NCBI GenBank assembly: GCA_900660155.1
Contig: CABFPE010000852.1
Location: 260,819-284,261, forward strand
Direction of reading: 5' to 3'
DNA: 23,443 nucleotides
Origin: Hofstenia miamia
Taxonomy: Eukaryota; Xenacoelomorpha; Acoela; Hofsteniidae
This document shows, in pieces, positions 7,910 through 17,468 of the stretch. Below the pieces are notes generated by a model. It was not told the DNA's origin. It saw only the letters and a program-made list of their open reading frames with translations, and did not search any database. Each line of letters starts with the position of its first letter. Positions within the stretch are counted from its first letter, which is position 1. Position numbers and translations under genes: made by a program.

Positions 7910-8090
7910 TATGTCTCCTCGATGTACTTTTCTTTAGTCTGCTCAGTTTCATGTTTCTGACATTAGTGGCATGAACCCTAGGGAGACCTAATTTTATTTG
8001 AATTTTTGATACCATAGCAGAGGCATTTGCCACCGGCTTCCCCTTGGTTTTGAAAAAGAATGGTCTTGCTCCATGAGAGTTTTGCCTTTT
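7890..8090 (-). CDS. Short basic ORF ending in the shared 3' tail
   Basis: Sixty-six codons are open on the minus strand to a TGA at 7890. ARPFFFKTKGKPVANASAMV is followed by SKIQIKLGLPRVHATNVRNM and a very basic end, KLSRLKKSTSRRHTFIASK. It has no in-frame start of its own. Its final codons (IASK, stop) are the point where identity to the left tail A begins. Upstream in a second frame, about 8090-8190, VVYNIHVAVGICKGRTFEKG looks like its continuation, so a frameshift is likely. The basic tail could bind nucleic acid. Family unknown, and probably a relic. Confidence 0.4.
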   Translation of the reverse strand, partial: KRQNSHGARPFFFKTKGKPVANASAMVSKIQIKLGLPRVHATNVRNMKLSRLKKSTSRRHTFIASK

Positions 8091-8190
8091 TCAAATGTTC
8101 TGCCTTTGCAAATGCCAACTGCTACATGGATGTTGTAAACAACCTGGTATCGACTGTTAATATGTACATAGTTTGCCTACCAAACAACTA

Positions 8191-8470
8191 ATATGGATAT
8201 GGAGAATATGGATTTGATTAAACAAATTTTTTATCATTAGTATGATGGACAACTCTTTTCTGACAGGCATAACTCTTCCCCCATAAAAATTGATAGAAAA
8301 TAGAAATATTCTGGATTTTTTTCATTAAATATAGAAACTGCTTTTGTTGCTGTCAGAGTTATATAAGGAATGTTGGTGAATATGATTACAAGATATACAA
8401 CAGTGTATCAATTTTTGAGTGATCTCTATCAAACCGTAATTCATTCTTCAGCATACATCATGCTTTGTTA
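8191..8470. other. Unassigned spacer
   Basis: No gene or repeat is recognised upstream of the Tc1-like end. Confidence 0.4.
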
Positions 8471-8777
8471 ATTTGGGATGCCTCTTTTCAATTGCTGGCA
8501 TCACATCAAAAACCGTCTGAGGAAGCGTAAATGCACTGATGATTATTGTAAAAAGCTGGTCGAGTCAATGTCAAATCGCATTGCTGCGTGTTTGGCCAAT
8601 AATGGTGGACATTCAAAATATTTGTGAGTTTTTCTGAATTAACTATTTACTTTCTACACGGTGTTATCATATTGTTTGTACATTGTGTTACTATATTGTT
8701 TCTACATTGCGTTTTTTAGTGTAAAATACAAAAATTTCTAAATTTGGAAAGTGTTCCCAAACTTTTGGCCAGTACTG
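8471..8777 (+). mobile_element. Tc1/mariner-like transposon, 3' fragment
   Basis: The plus frame reads IKNRLRKRK, then CKKLVESMSNRIAACLANNG, then GHSKYL and a TGA at 8635-8637. This is the end of Tc1-type DDE transposases (KLVESMPRRxxAVIxAxGGHTKY). Compared with the family, the stretch between the arginine-rich helix and CKKLVESM is shorter, so part is deleted. The catalytic residues lie upstream and are absent. The 3' terminal inverted repeat reads, on the minus strand, CAGTACTGGCCAAAAGTTTG at 8758-8777 and is flanked by TA (8778-8779), the expected Tc1 target. No matching 5' TIR is present in the window. Confidence 0.8.
8652..8712 (+). repeat. Short minisatellite in Tc1 3' UTR
   Basis: About two and a half imperfect copies of a 24-25 bp unit (TGTTACTATATTGTTTCTACAT type). 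Confidence 0.5.
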
Positions 8778-9400
8778 TATATATAATGTATTTATATAAA
8801 TTACCACATACTTCGAGATTTACGATTTCAATTTTTATCAGTTTGTATATTGAATTTATGCACTCATACCCTTAATTGTAAAAACTTTACTAAGTATTGT
8901 TAGATAAGCGTTTTAAATCTTGTGCATTATTGAGTAATATCTCTGAAAGCACTAACTTCTAAGATTTCTGAAATCATTGCTACAATTTCTATAAGCCTAA
9001 TTAGAAAGAATGTAGGTCCCTTTGTTAGGTCTTTTCCTTAATATTAATTATTTCATAAAACCTAAAGACCACGCTTTGTAGATTGTTCAGTTTGAAGGTG
9101 TTAACAAAATGTTTCGCATCCTAACGTGAATAAATTCCAAAACATTGAATGGAGCATCGTGTTGAAAAAACCTGGCTTCGAAGTACATGTTGAACAATAA
9201 TACTGACTGTCCTACCTAATTCTATTCTCATAACACACTTTGAATAAATTTGGAACCTTGCCTTTTAACACCTGGGGTGATGTTTTTTATAAAATGTTCC
9301 CGATGCTTGGAGACATCATTTTGAATACGTTTATCAAGAATTCCATCAGATTAAGTCCTAGTTTCTTATCAATGTCCGCAACCTATGAAAGCCCTAGTTT
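8778..9400 (-). other. Spacer with weak minus-strand coding traces
   Basis: On the minus strand around 9215-9400, ADIDKKLGLNLMEFL and (other frame) KRIQNDVSKHREHFIKNITP look coding-like. They may extend the 9401-9637 remnant. Nothing is recognisable in 8778-9100. Confidence 0.25.
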
Positions 9401-9637
9401 TTAAGCCACAGCAATATCGTATGATAGATTTTTTAATTTTTTGACATCTCCTTTATGAAAGCATTCGTTAGATGCAATCGAAAATTGAGAGAAGTTTGGA
9501 TAGATCTTTAGTTCCTTGCAAGATAGAAGAAAATCCAAGTCACAATATATTTTCTTTAGAGAGATATAACTTTTGAGATATTCTTTTATGAATAATGTGT
9601 CGTTCTTTAGGAGCTTAATTAACCGTAATAAGAACAT
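9401..9637 (-). pseudogene. Possible retroelement ORF fragment
   Basis: This minus-strand frame of 78 codons is rich in lysine and leucine: LKNDTLFIKEYLKSYISLKK, then IYCDLDFLLSCKELKIYPNF. The pattern of a helix followed by D-x-DFLxxCKExxIxPxF resembles linkers ahead of the RT in some Penelope-like elements, but this is from memory and no catalytic motif is present. A chance ORF is possible, though the composition is more mixed than its surroundings. Confidence 0.25.
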
Positions 9638-9860
9638 GTAGATATATTTCGGCTTACAAAGTCATGTCCTTCAAAAACTTGCCGGAGTTTGAAATTTCAG
9701 TGGGGATCGTCAATGCAATCAGCACTTCATTTTTTCTCAATTTTGCTCAGGGATGTGGTGTTAGATTCGAATAGCTTTATCAGCAGTAACTCTTCATCGA
9801 ATCTTGCAAGTATTGTCTGAAGTACGTCAGCAAATTTCTTAGCCATATTCCCACTTTAAT
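9638..9860. other. Spacer
   Basis: Only a 39-codon minus frame (MAKKFADVLQTILARFDEEL near 9750-9846) is visible. It could be a shifted tail of the R2-like ORF, but it is unassigned. Confidence 0.25.
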
Positions 9861-10192
9861 TCAGTGCCTCTTCATTGCTATTATATCAATATCAGAGCAA
9901 ATTGTAACATCTATCACTGTGGCATCGCGATCCTTAGCAATGATTAAATCATGAATGCGCATTCCTGCTGTTGTTAGTATATACAGCTCCTTTAATTTGG
10001 TAAATCCTCCCTTGCACGTGATTGAGGCAACATGGTCCAACACTCGATTATGTCTTGCCATTTAAACAGCCCTTGTTCTTGCGCAGTTATCAATATTTGG
10101 CACCTGCAGTGGCCACAGCTCACATCGGCATTTGGAAAATCTCTATCAGTATGAACTTTAGTTTCGACACAGTTTAACTTCAATTTCATCAC
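9861..10192 (-). mobile_element. R2/NeSL-like LINE, C-terminus (zinc knuckle and restriction-like endonuclease)
   Basis: The minus strand reads MKLKLNCVETKVHTDRDFPN, then ADVSCGHCRCQI. It then moves to another frame with ARHNRVLDHVAS, AGMRIHDLIIAKDRDATVID and VTICSDIDI. This is the C-terminus of LINEs that use a restriction-like endonuclease: a cysteine knuckle, then RHN, then the PDxxx...D nuclease core. The core Pro-Asp reads His-Asp (HDLI), and the knuckle's second half is lost at the frame change. The family nicks specific targets and primes reverse transcription there. This copy is dead and the RT is not in the window. Confidence 0.75.
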
Positions 10193-10352
10193 ATAAACAA
10201 AGTGGCTTCCTGTAAGAAGAGTTTGTCCACCAAACAGAAGAGCTGGATTGAAAGAGCACTTCCATTTCTTACCATCTGCAGTTCACCAGGTTGCTTCACC
10301 CATTAGTGGGCTGTACCCAAGTAATCCCCACCTTTCCTATCTCAATTTTGTT

Positions 10353-10430
10353 TTAAGTTATGAGGCAGGTTTGCAAGATATGGTTGAGAGTCTCAACTTG
10401 TTGGCCACCATCACTACGAACGTCATCCAT
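10353..10430 (-). pseudogene. Second R2/NeSL-like zinc-knuckle fragment
   Basis: Twenty-five codons on the minus strand contain GGQQVETLNHILQTCLIT. This fits the second half of the same C-terminal knuckle (ETLxHILxxC). That half is missing from the copy at 9861-10192, yet here it lies upstream of the first half, so order is broken by a second insertion or a rearrangement. Confidence 0.5.
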
Positions 10431-10778
10431 AGCTTAACTAAACAAAATACATTTTGTAAGTTACTAAGGCATTATAGCTTCAAAATCAGAATACTACAGG
10501 TAGGCACTAGACTAAATTTTCAACAGGACTGAGCACAGCGAGGTCCGCCCAATGAAAATTTGTCAGGGTTTCTCCTTCATTACATTTTCTTTAGGAAACG
10601 ATCCGATCCCGCCTGACCACCCGAGCGTTTGACCACACTTCCGATCACGGCTTCAAAAGTCACTACTTCGGATTGAGACCATGGGTAGTGATCAAACCTC
10701 GTCTGTAAAACAACTGTCTCACAGACACCTGTCAAGGTGCTTACTCCGCCCATCACTTCCACGTGGCTGTANACCTTC
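10431..10778. other. Unassigned GC-richer block ending at an N
   Basis: Around 10590-10771 the base composition is clearly less AT-rich than its surroundings. The minus strand is open through EVMGGVSTLTGVCETVVLQT and HYPWSQSEVVTFEAVIGSVV without a recognised domain. The N at 10772 separates it from the Helentron frame, so the two sides may not be truly adjacent. Confidence 0.35.
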
Positions 10779-11378
10779 AAATTATCAAAGCAACTAATGG
10801 ACGCCTTCAAGAAAACGCCCGAACATAGCTCTAACTTTTGGAGAGAAGCCATCCATAAAATATCTACATCATTAGTTGCAATGCGTGATGTGACTGCACA
10901 GGAAGCGATGTTAGTTTTGTTGAATTTACCATTAGTCCGGTTTACAAAAGTCTTCAATTACGTTTCACTAGGTGACACAAAATTGCTAAGAACCAGAAAT
11001 GTTAAAACACCAATTGAGATATGGAATTCAAAGCTTGAGGACCCAAATTTTAACAAATTATGCGAATTGTATAATCAAGGAAAAACATCCCTTCAAAAAC
11101 ATCCAAAAGAATATTGCGCATTTGAGTTTTTCCAACAATTCCATTTGAATTGGACTCATCGCGGTGATGAGTCTAAGTACCAAATTCCTCACTTTGTGCC
11201 GTACCTAGGTGAACGTCCCAAAAAGAAACGTAAGGCAATTGCAAAATGGTGTCATCGACAACTTGTTCTTTTTGATCCTAAACGACCCATCACTTTCTAT
11301 GACCCTACACTTGCAGAACAACACATCAGTGAGGGTGAGGATTTGTTCTTTTCGACCCACAGTGCTGTCAACATTTGA
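10779..11378 (+). pseudogene. Helitron Rep-helicase linker region
   Basis: Two hundred codons are open from just after the N to a TGA at 11378. DVTAQEAMLVLLNLPL matches the Helitron motif VxAQEAxxxLLxLPxxxxS. Further on, AFEFFQQFHL, RPKKKRKAIAKWCHRQ and LVLFDPKRPI match the stretch before the helicase where families have YYREQLxLFxPWR. In the family this connects the HUH nickase to the helicase. No independent function is assigned. The expected Rep domain is missing on the 5' side. Downstream an acidic spacer in a shifted frame (11380-11545) leads to the helicase. Confidence 0.7.
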
Positions 11379-11599
11379 AGAGAGAATGGATTAAAATTAA
11401 ATTTCCAAAAACTCCTAAAACACCAGAAGATGAAGAAGAAGCCAGTACCAATATAGGAATTGTGTTTGACACTGCCTCTCAGCAAGGGTTTTCCCAAAAT
11501 GAAGATGAAGAAGAATATTTGAACCACGAAATCCATATGATTTAACAGAAGAATTACAAAATATTGCTATGTCTGAGGTAGATGTAATTATTTTGGAAA

Positions 11600-12859
11600 T
11601 TGAAATGTCCTCACAGGGTCATGACTGGAATGAAACTGATGACGTTTGTTTGTTGCCAACAAATTTTGTTTGATATGGAAGCGCAACACACATATTCTAA
11701 CATGAAAGACACCCTTGCAAGTATTCTTCAAATGAATTCCCTTCAATTTGCCGCCTTTACCATTGTTGTTAAGAACGCCATTGATAATATTGAGAATTTA
11801 ACTAATCCAATACAAAAACTAGTAAATATTACCGGCCAGGGTGGGTCAGGCAAATCTTTTTTAATAAACACAATAAACAATTATATACACAACTAAATTT
11901 CAAACAAAGAACACGTTACATTTTCTATAAAGCACTTTTGTAGAAATCTCGCACCCACAGGAACAGCAGCATCTCATATTAATGGGCAAATTCTACATTG
12001 TTTTTTTCACCTACCCATCAACACCGAATTTCAAGATCTCCCATCAGCAACTTTGGATAATCTTCAAAATGAGTTGAGGTATTTGAGATTATGTGTTATT
12101 GGTGTCAAAACTCTTTTCAATCTAAGAAAAATTCAAGAACTTCACCTAACATCTTGTATTAATGAAGCGATTACATTTAATATCGCTTTAAGGGATTATC
12201 TGCTGAACATGCTGGCGGGCTTGAGTCTAAATTAGTCCTTGCTATTGGTGCAAAGGTTATGCTAAGAAATAATTACAAAATTGATGTTGGCCTTTGCAGT
12301 GGAGCTCCGGGTATTATAAAAATTATTTACAAACCCAATGTGTCTCCTCCAAAGCAACCACTTGCTGTTATTGCAGGCGTCCCAGACCATGAATGTTTGG
12401 ACCAGCAGATGGCTCTGTAAAAGCAGTAGTGCCACGAGCAGGCGCCATTTTGGATTTCAACTGGTTAAAACACAACTGCCATTGCAGTTAAGTTTCGCCC
12501 TTACAATTCATCTATCACAGGGTCACACCCTGGATAGTGCAGTAATTGACCTTGCTAGTACTGAATTTACATCAGGCCTATTTTACACGGCCCTTTCAAG
12601 AGTACGGGAAATTTCTCATTTAAGCCTCACTTCCATTCCAGATGAAGAGCATTTCTTAAAAATAGGTTCTACACCTGCAATGATTTCTAGACGTAGGTTT
12701 TTAGAGTCTGAAGTCACACAATCTGCTAACACTCTAATCCAATTCCAAGAAGAAATTTCAGATTTTTCCAAAAAACTCTCAAAGGATATCCCAGTTGCAA
12801 ATCTTGTAAAGGAAGCTCAATCAATTATCTCATCTGCTAAAACTACCCAATCTAAGTAA
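11600..12859 (+). pseudogene. PIF1-like helicase of the Helentron
   Basis: Helicase motifs appear in family order but in different frames. MNSLQFAAFTIV precedes Walker A GQGGSGKS (about 11834-11857). Motif Ia follows as LAPTGTAASHINGQILHCFF (about 11948-12007). LAIGAKVMLRNNYKIDVGLC (about 12239-12298) is next, then LTIHLSQGHTL (about 12499-12531; families have HKSQG) and GLFYTALSRVR (about 12577-12607). The Walker B region is not recognisable, so a segment around 12100-12230 is degraded or deleted. The protein unwinds DNA during rolling-circle transposition. Frame changes occur near 11895, 12235 and 12420-12480. Confidence 0.8.
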
Positions 12860-13405
12860 TCTATTCCACCTCAAACTCCTCTTAGTAATTTCAATTGGGG
12901 TGAGGAAGCCTCTAATATTACAATAGGTAATCATCTCGTACTTAAATTACAGCAAAAGTCAATTGTAGGTGATGGCCGGTGTTTTTGGCGTGCACTTTCT
13001 TTTATTATATATGGAAGGCAATCAGAATACAGGCAAGTAAAGTCTAAGTTGGTTCAATTTTTGTCTGAGGAAACAAATTATCCTCTACTCCATGACATAT
13101 TTTTTACTTATGGTTTTCAAGCACAACCAGATTTTCAACAGTAGCTAAGGGAACCTAGAAATTAGGGGAAATGTCTTTTGGATAGAGAATGTTGGGGTGA
13201 GAGCATTGACCTGACCATTTTTTTCAACTATATATATAATCAAACTTTTTATCACGTTTTTAAAAATCGCGTTACAAATATCATGGAAATTGAACATTTC
13301 GAACTTGTTCAAAATAATTTGGAAATGACTTTACACCCTAGGTATAGTCACAGTGTTTTGTTATTCGATGGTTTCAACCACTTTGAGGTATTAATACCTA
13401 AATGA
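12860..13405 (+). pseudogene. OTU cysteine-protease domain of the Helentron
   Basis: Directly after a TAA at 12857-12859, and in the same frame as the helicase end, comes SIVGDGRCFWRALSFIIYGR (about 12958-13017). This is the OTU catalytic-Cys motif GDGxCFxRA. After a stop at 13144 and a frame change, CWGESIDL (OTU xWGxxIEL) and SHSVLLFDGFNHFEVL supply the catalytic His. Thus Cys and His are retained while the frame is broken. OTU enzymes cut ubiquitin chains; their task in Helentrons is unknown. The single in-frame TAA between helicase and OTU suggests one former fused protein. Confidence 0.75.
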
Positions 13406-13565
13406 AATTATTTTCAGACTATTTAAATTGCCCCGTGTTCTTTATTATTAAACAAGTTGCCTGATCCAGACAATAATTCGTTTTTGTTGAAATTACGATA
13501 CTATTATTTTTATTATTATATTTTGCAAATTATTTAAATGCTTTCCTCTTACTTTTTACTTTTCT

Positions 13566-14256
13566 TTCAAAATCATTAGGTTAGGAGTAGGGTATATTTC
13601 AATATCAGCTATGTAGCATTGGTGTCATATTGCGATTTGAATGTTGCACTTAGTGCTACATTCTCTGTCTGATGGATTTCAGCTGCAAGGTTAGTTCTTG
13701 GTCGTAGTTTTCTTTTCAATAGGAGCTACATGGCTGTATTTGAAATATATAATAAACTTTTCTGTTTACTCATTTTATATAGTAAGTGTAATGTTTACTG
13801 TAAGTAAATCATTTTTCTCAATTTGAGCATATTTTGGGTGCAATTTGATTAGCCTCTGTGACGCATACAGAATAGTCAAAATGCATCTGCTTACATTTGC
13901 AAGAATTGAGTAAATTGTTTTGCTTTTAAATTTATCATATTTTAATATAGGTATAGTATAGGTATATTTTATATATAGAGTGGAATGGTATGAGTTAATA
14001 ACAAATTATATTATTAATATAGGTATAGTATAGGTATATTTTATATATAGAGTGGAATGGTATGAGTTAATAACAAATTATATTATTAATATAGGTATAG
14101 GTCTATTTCAATTGCAGTTACATAGCATTGGAGTCATACTGTGATTTGGATGTTAGCACTTAGTGCTGCATTCTCTGTGTGATGGATTTCGCCTGCAAGG
14201 TTTGCCCTTGGTTGCAGTTTTTTTCGATAGAGGTTATGTGCTTGCAATTGAAATAG
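13566..14256 (+). repeat. Two imperfect direct repeats (about 165 bp) downstream of the Helentron ORF
   Basis: 13566-13745 and 14092-14256 share a long colinear series of words (TAGCATTGG, GTCATA, CACTTAGTGCT, CATTCTCTGT, TGATGGATTTC, TGCAAGGTT) with scattered differences. The 72 bp tandem repeat lies between them. They probably belong to the 3' non-coding part of the rolling-circle element or to a second copy of its end. Confidence 0.7.
13944..14100 (+). repeat. 72 bp perfect tandem duplication
   Basis: Two identical 72 bp units (13944-14015 and 14016-14087) begin AATATAGGTATAG. A third partial unit of 13 bp runs to 14100. Perfect identity implies recent origin or an assembly stutter. Confidence 0.95.
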
Positions 14257-14413
14257 TTATAATAATTTCAATTAGGTGTAGGTTACAGTAGAATTCGTGC
14301 ACACATGATGAAGAAGAGAATGAAAATTGTGACGTTCAGCATTGTTGGTGATTCTTCAATAAAAAGAGAAGATGGATGCTCCATTCCCATCTATTTGTCG
14401 ATTTTAACCAGAC

Positions 14414-14438
14414 GCTGAGAATTTCTTTAATTCTCAGC
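14414..14438 (+). repeat. 10 bp-stem hairpin, candidate Helentron 3' end
   Basis: GCTGAGAATT (14414-14423), loop TCTTT, AATTCTCAGC (14429-14438): a perfect stem. Rolling-circle transposons carry a short hairpin close to the 3' terminus. A CTAA is found 16 nt downstream. Position and orientation fit the element at 10779-13405, but the terminus is not proven. Confidence 0.4.
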
Positions 14439-16604
14439 ACATCGCCCTCTACTCTAACAGACTTTCGTTGGAGTAGCATAGCTAATTATAGCTATATTTT
14501 ATTACATTATATTATTTAATATATTTATATTGTATAATAAACAGGCAAATACATGTACTTTATAAATTGGTAGTAAAGGGTAACTCACTTGAATTTATAA
14601 ATAAGTGTTTACTAAAATTCTTTTGTCCTTTTAAAATCAAAATTTTACATTTTTTAAAAATATATATAAACAAAGTTATTTGTAAATTTTCAACTGTGCT
14701 ACCCTATATTAGCACTTCAAAGAGGGGAACCTCCGCGTGGTGAAGTGTGGAAACTGGTAAATTTTTAATTATGCTGGCTAATACCCCTTAATGCGCTATG
14801 GCGATGTGTTTAGAAACATTTTCTAAATCCATTACATCATATAGCTTTTCATCATTATTCATAAAATCATTCATTCAATCAACAAAGTTTATCAATCACT
14901 ACATTACATACTGAATCGAGCATCATTTGGTTAAACAGTAAGTCTAATATCAAATAATCTATACAATAATCTCTATTAGAAGCAGCTCTTCAAACCACTA
15001 CGTTCAGAAGATATTTAGTAAGAGGTATAAAATCGGGCTCTTTCAAAATCATTTTTTTAATTTTAGTTCTACCATTAATATCAAAATTAATAATGAAATG
15101 GAAATATTTAAGCTATTTCAAAAAACCTCTTTAAAAACCTATTTATTACGATTTCTGTATAATGAATAATCATTGAATTTTAACAAAAGATTTCAATCCC
15201 ATACCTATTTTTTCAAAAATAAGCACAAATGGCCTGAGCTGAAAATCTATAACCAAACCCAGTCCACCTAAGAAAATTGACCGGCCTTACTATTAATGAT
15301 AATTCTCCCTATTTTAGCAAACCTTTTACGATCTTTTCCAAAAAAGTTTATCCAAATTTTCGATTCACTAACCCAAATTTCTTATATTTTGGCCAAAAAT
15401 TTGATTTGCAAATGCTACTACTTCTTCCTAAATTTTTAATAATTGTCAAGCAAAACGCACTAAATTTATACTATTAAAAAGTCTTCCTTTTAAATTACTA
15501 TCACAAAAAATTTTCACATTGAAATTGTTAATATGTAACATTCAACATCGAAATTTTCGCTAAGGCTTTGAAAGAGCACGGGTGGATACAGTTGACAATA
15601 TTTTTTTTAAAAGTTATTGACATAATGATTACCCTAACATCACCATAAATTGCTTAAAATATCTTTCTTATAGAAAAATTTTAAATATTTAATCAAGGCT
15701 GTCTAAAAATTTTCTATCCATACAAACCAAGGCGATCTATAATATAGTCCCTGACACTTGATATATTTATTTTCTAGCAGAGGCTGATAAATGTTGCCCT
15801 AAAAAAAGGAAATATATACTTTTCAGTAAATATATTGTTTTTAAATGTGTGCAAAAGATAAAGCTAGAATTTAGTAGAACTAGAGAGCGGTTTTAGGAGA
15901 GATGATTTTTTAAATTGTAAAATTAGCTCAATTTCATCAACAGCAACATTATTTTTTTTTAATGTGCGTTTTACATTTCAAAAAACTTTTTATATGTTGC
16001 TAAACAATTTTTATTGCATCTAATTTTTTTCTAGATTGTAAATTTATGTTTTACAAAACAATCTAATTCAAAATGATAATATTCATGCTGTATCTGGCCA
16101 CATTTCTACTCCAATAACAAACTTACACTGATGATTTGTATTTATACAGTTAATTTATATCGACATTCAAAATTTAAGTTCAGTGTAAATTTTTTCTAAT
16201 ATTTTATAGTATACATTTTCCTAGAAAAATACTAAACATTCCGGCCAAAAACAATACATGGTCCATTTCTATTTACATTTTTACTTTTTCTTTTATTTTC
16301 AAGCATAATAACATAATTCTAACTTTGCAAATATTTTCTTAGATATTACTACCATAATATATATGACATTTACATAAAATATTGTAATTTTAAACATATA
16401 AATTGTCAACTGTAGCTAGGGCTATTGGCGATACCACCTTAAAAAAGCGCATCTCGTGTGGCTACCTTACAGGTAGTGTATCTGAAAATGTTGGAATTTC
16501 GTAATTAAATATTAGATAAAAACACTATATTGCTTGTCGAGAAAATAATTCAACATTTATTCAACTAATATCCTGATGCTCCTACAAATACTTAACTAAT
16601 TGTC
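14439..16604. other. AT-rich non-coding stretch
   Basis: No gene is supported. The open frame at 15277-15477 (+) has low-complexity composition and no domain. The only compositional outlier is the GC-richer hairpin at 14713-14747. Confidence 0.55.
14713..14747. ncRNA. Nested hairpin in a GC-rich island
   Basis: CACTTCA (14713-14719) pairs with TGAAGTG (14741-14747), and inside it GAGG (14722-14725) pairs with CCTC (14730-14733). The island CCGCGTGG stands out in AT-rich surroundings. It could be a small structured RNA or a repeat terminus. No known family is recognised. Confidence 0.25.
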
Positions 16605-16640
16605 ACATGCAATATATATGTATATATATATATGCATATA
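16605..16640. repeat. AT-rich simple repeat
   Basis: A TA dinucleotide run interrupted by two ATG steps. Confidence 0.9.
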
Positions 16641-16646
16641 TTGACT

Positions 16647-16755
16647 GCTAAGTACGCGAAAATTACATTTATATGAGCGCTAAGTACTTTTTGCTCACAT
16701 ATATTACCGTTCATTACAAATACCGTTAATTACTATAGGAGATACCGCTAAGTAC
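16647..16755. repeat. Three copies of GCTAAGTAC
   Basis: Exact 9-mers at 16647-16655, 16679-16687 and 16747-16755, all in the same orientation and within 110 bp. Confidence 0.6.
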
Positions 16756-16865
16756 TACTACATAAATGGTAATACAATAATTTAATTAACTATACCTTAA
16801 AACCACACTGATATTACTACATCTCTCGACAAAAATCTAACATATTTAATGCTCTTTAATATTTT

Positions 16866-16914
16866 CAGAAAAACTACTCAAAAGTGATAGCGAAAAGCCT
16901 AAAAATTCTTAGTG

Positions 16915-16960
<46 letters not shown>
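16866..16960 (+). repeat. Dispersed repeat plus (AT)n, copy 1
   Basis: GAAAAACTACTCAAAAGTG and ATTCTTAGTGAGTTT lead straight into a 42 bp AT run (16919-16960). The same arrangement recurs at 18119-18198. Confidence 0.75.
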
Positions 16961-16964
<4 letters not shown>

Positions 16965-17423
16965 CTTAATTGTTTTTTCAAATATTTTGTTGAAACTTTA
17001 CAATGATTAAGTTAATTTATTTTATAACCCTACTTTTAGGAAACAATATATTGCATTATTTTTTCAAGAATTTTCAAAGATTTTTTATCACATATTCATA
17101 ATCCTTCGCCTTAAACTTTTTAAGGAAAATAACTGCATTAACTTTTTAGAAATTTTTACCACGCAATGCCAATGGATAGTTTCTTTGCTAATAACTGCTA
17201 TGCCAGCATCTGAATGCTCGAATTCAATAATTAAAAACCATAAATCTATCACACTAAAAATTGAATAGGATTTCCATTGAAATATTTACTCTATTACATG
17301 GTTTAAAGATTTCAAACATGCATACATTTTACACATTTTAGAGCAAATTACTTGAAAAAAATTTATTTTTTGACGAAAAATAAGATTGTTCGTCCTAATA
17401 GCATTTGCTCACATGCCTTAGGT

Positions 17424-17468
<45 letters not shown>

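Larger units (their letters stand above)
10779..13405 (+). mobile_element. Helentron/Helitron2-like rolling-circle transposon remnant
   Basis: In order on the plus strand: the linker typical of Helitron Rep-helicase proteins (VTAQEA...LPLVRFTKV...), a PIF1-type helicase spread over several frames, and a C-terminal OTU protease domain. An OTU behind the helicase is known for the Helentron branch. The HUH Rep nuclease, expected upstream, is absent; the frame begins at the N at 10772. At least five frame changes or stops show it is dead. Possible 3' sequences are described at 13566-14438. Confidence 0.8.

Noticed and set aside
7707-7937. 76-codon plus ORF
   Set aside because: It lies antisense to the shared 3' tail and is low complexity (F, I, K, Y).
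10580-10957. 125-codon minus ORF across the N at 10772
   Set aside because: Its upstream half is antisense to the Helentron linker and its downstream half is in the unrelated GC-richer block. It is joined only by the N.
11297-11536. 79-codon minus ORF
   Set aside because: Antisense to the Helentron linker and acidic spacer.
15277-15477. 66-codon plus ORF in AT-rich DNA
   Set aside because: Composition follows base content and no motif is seen.
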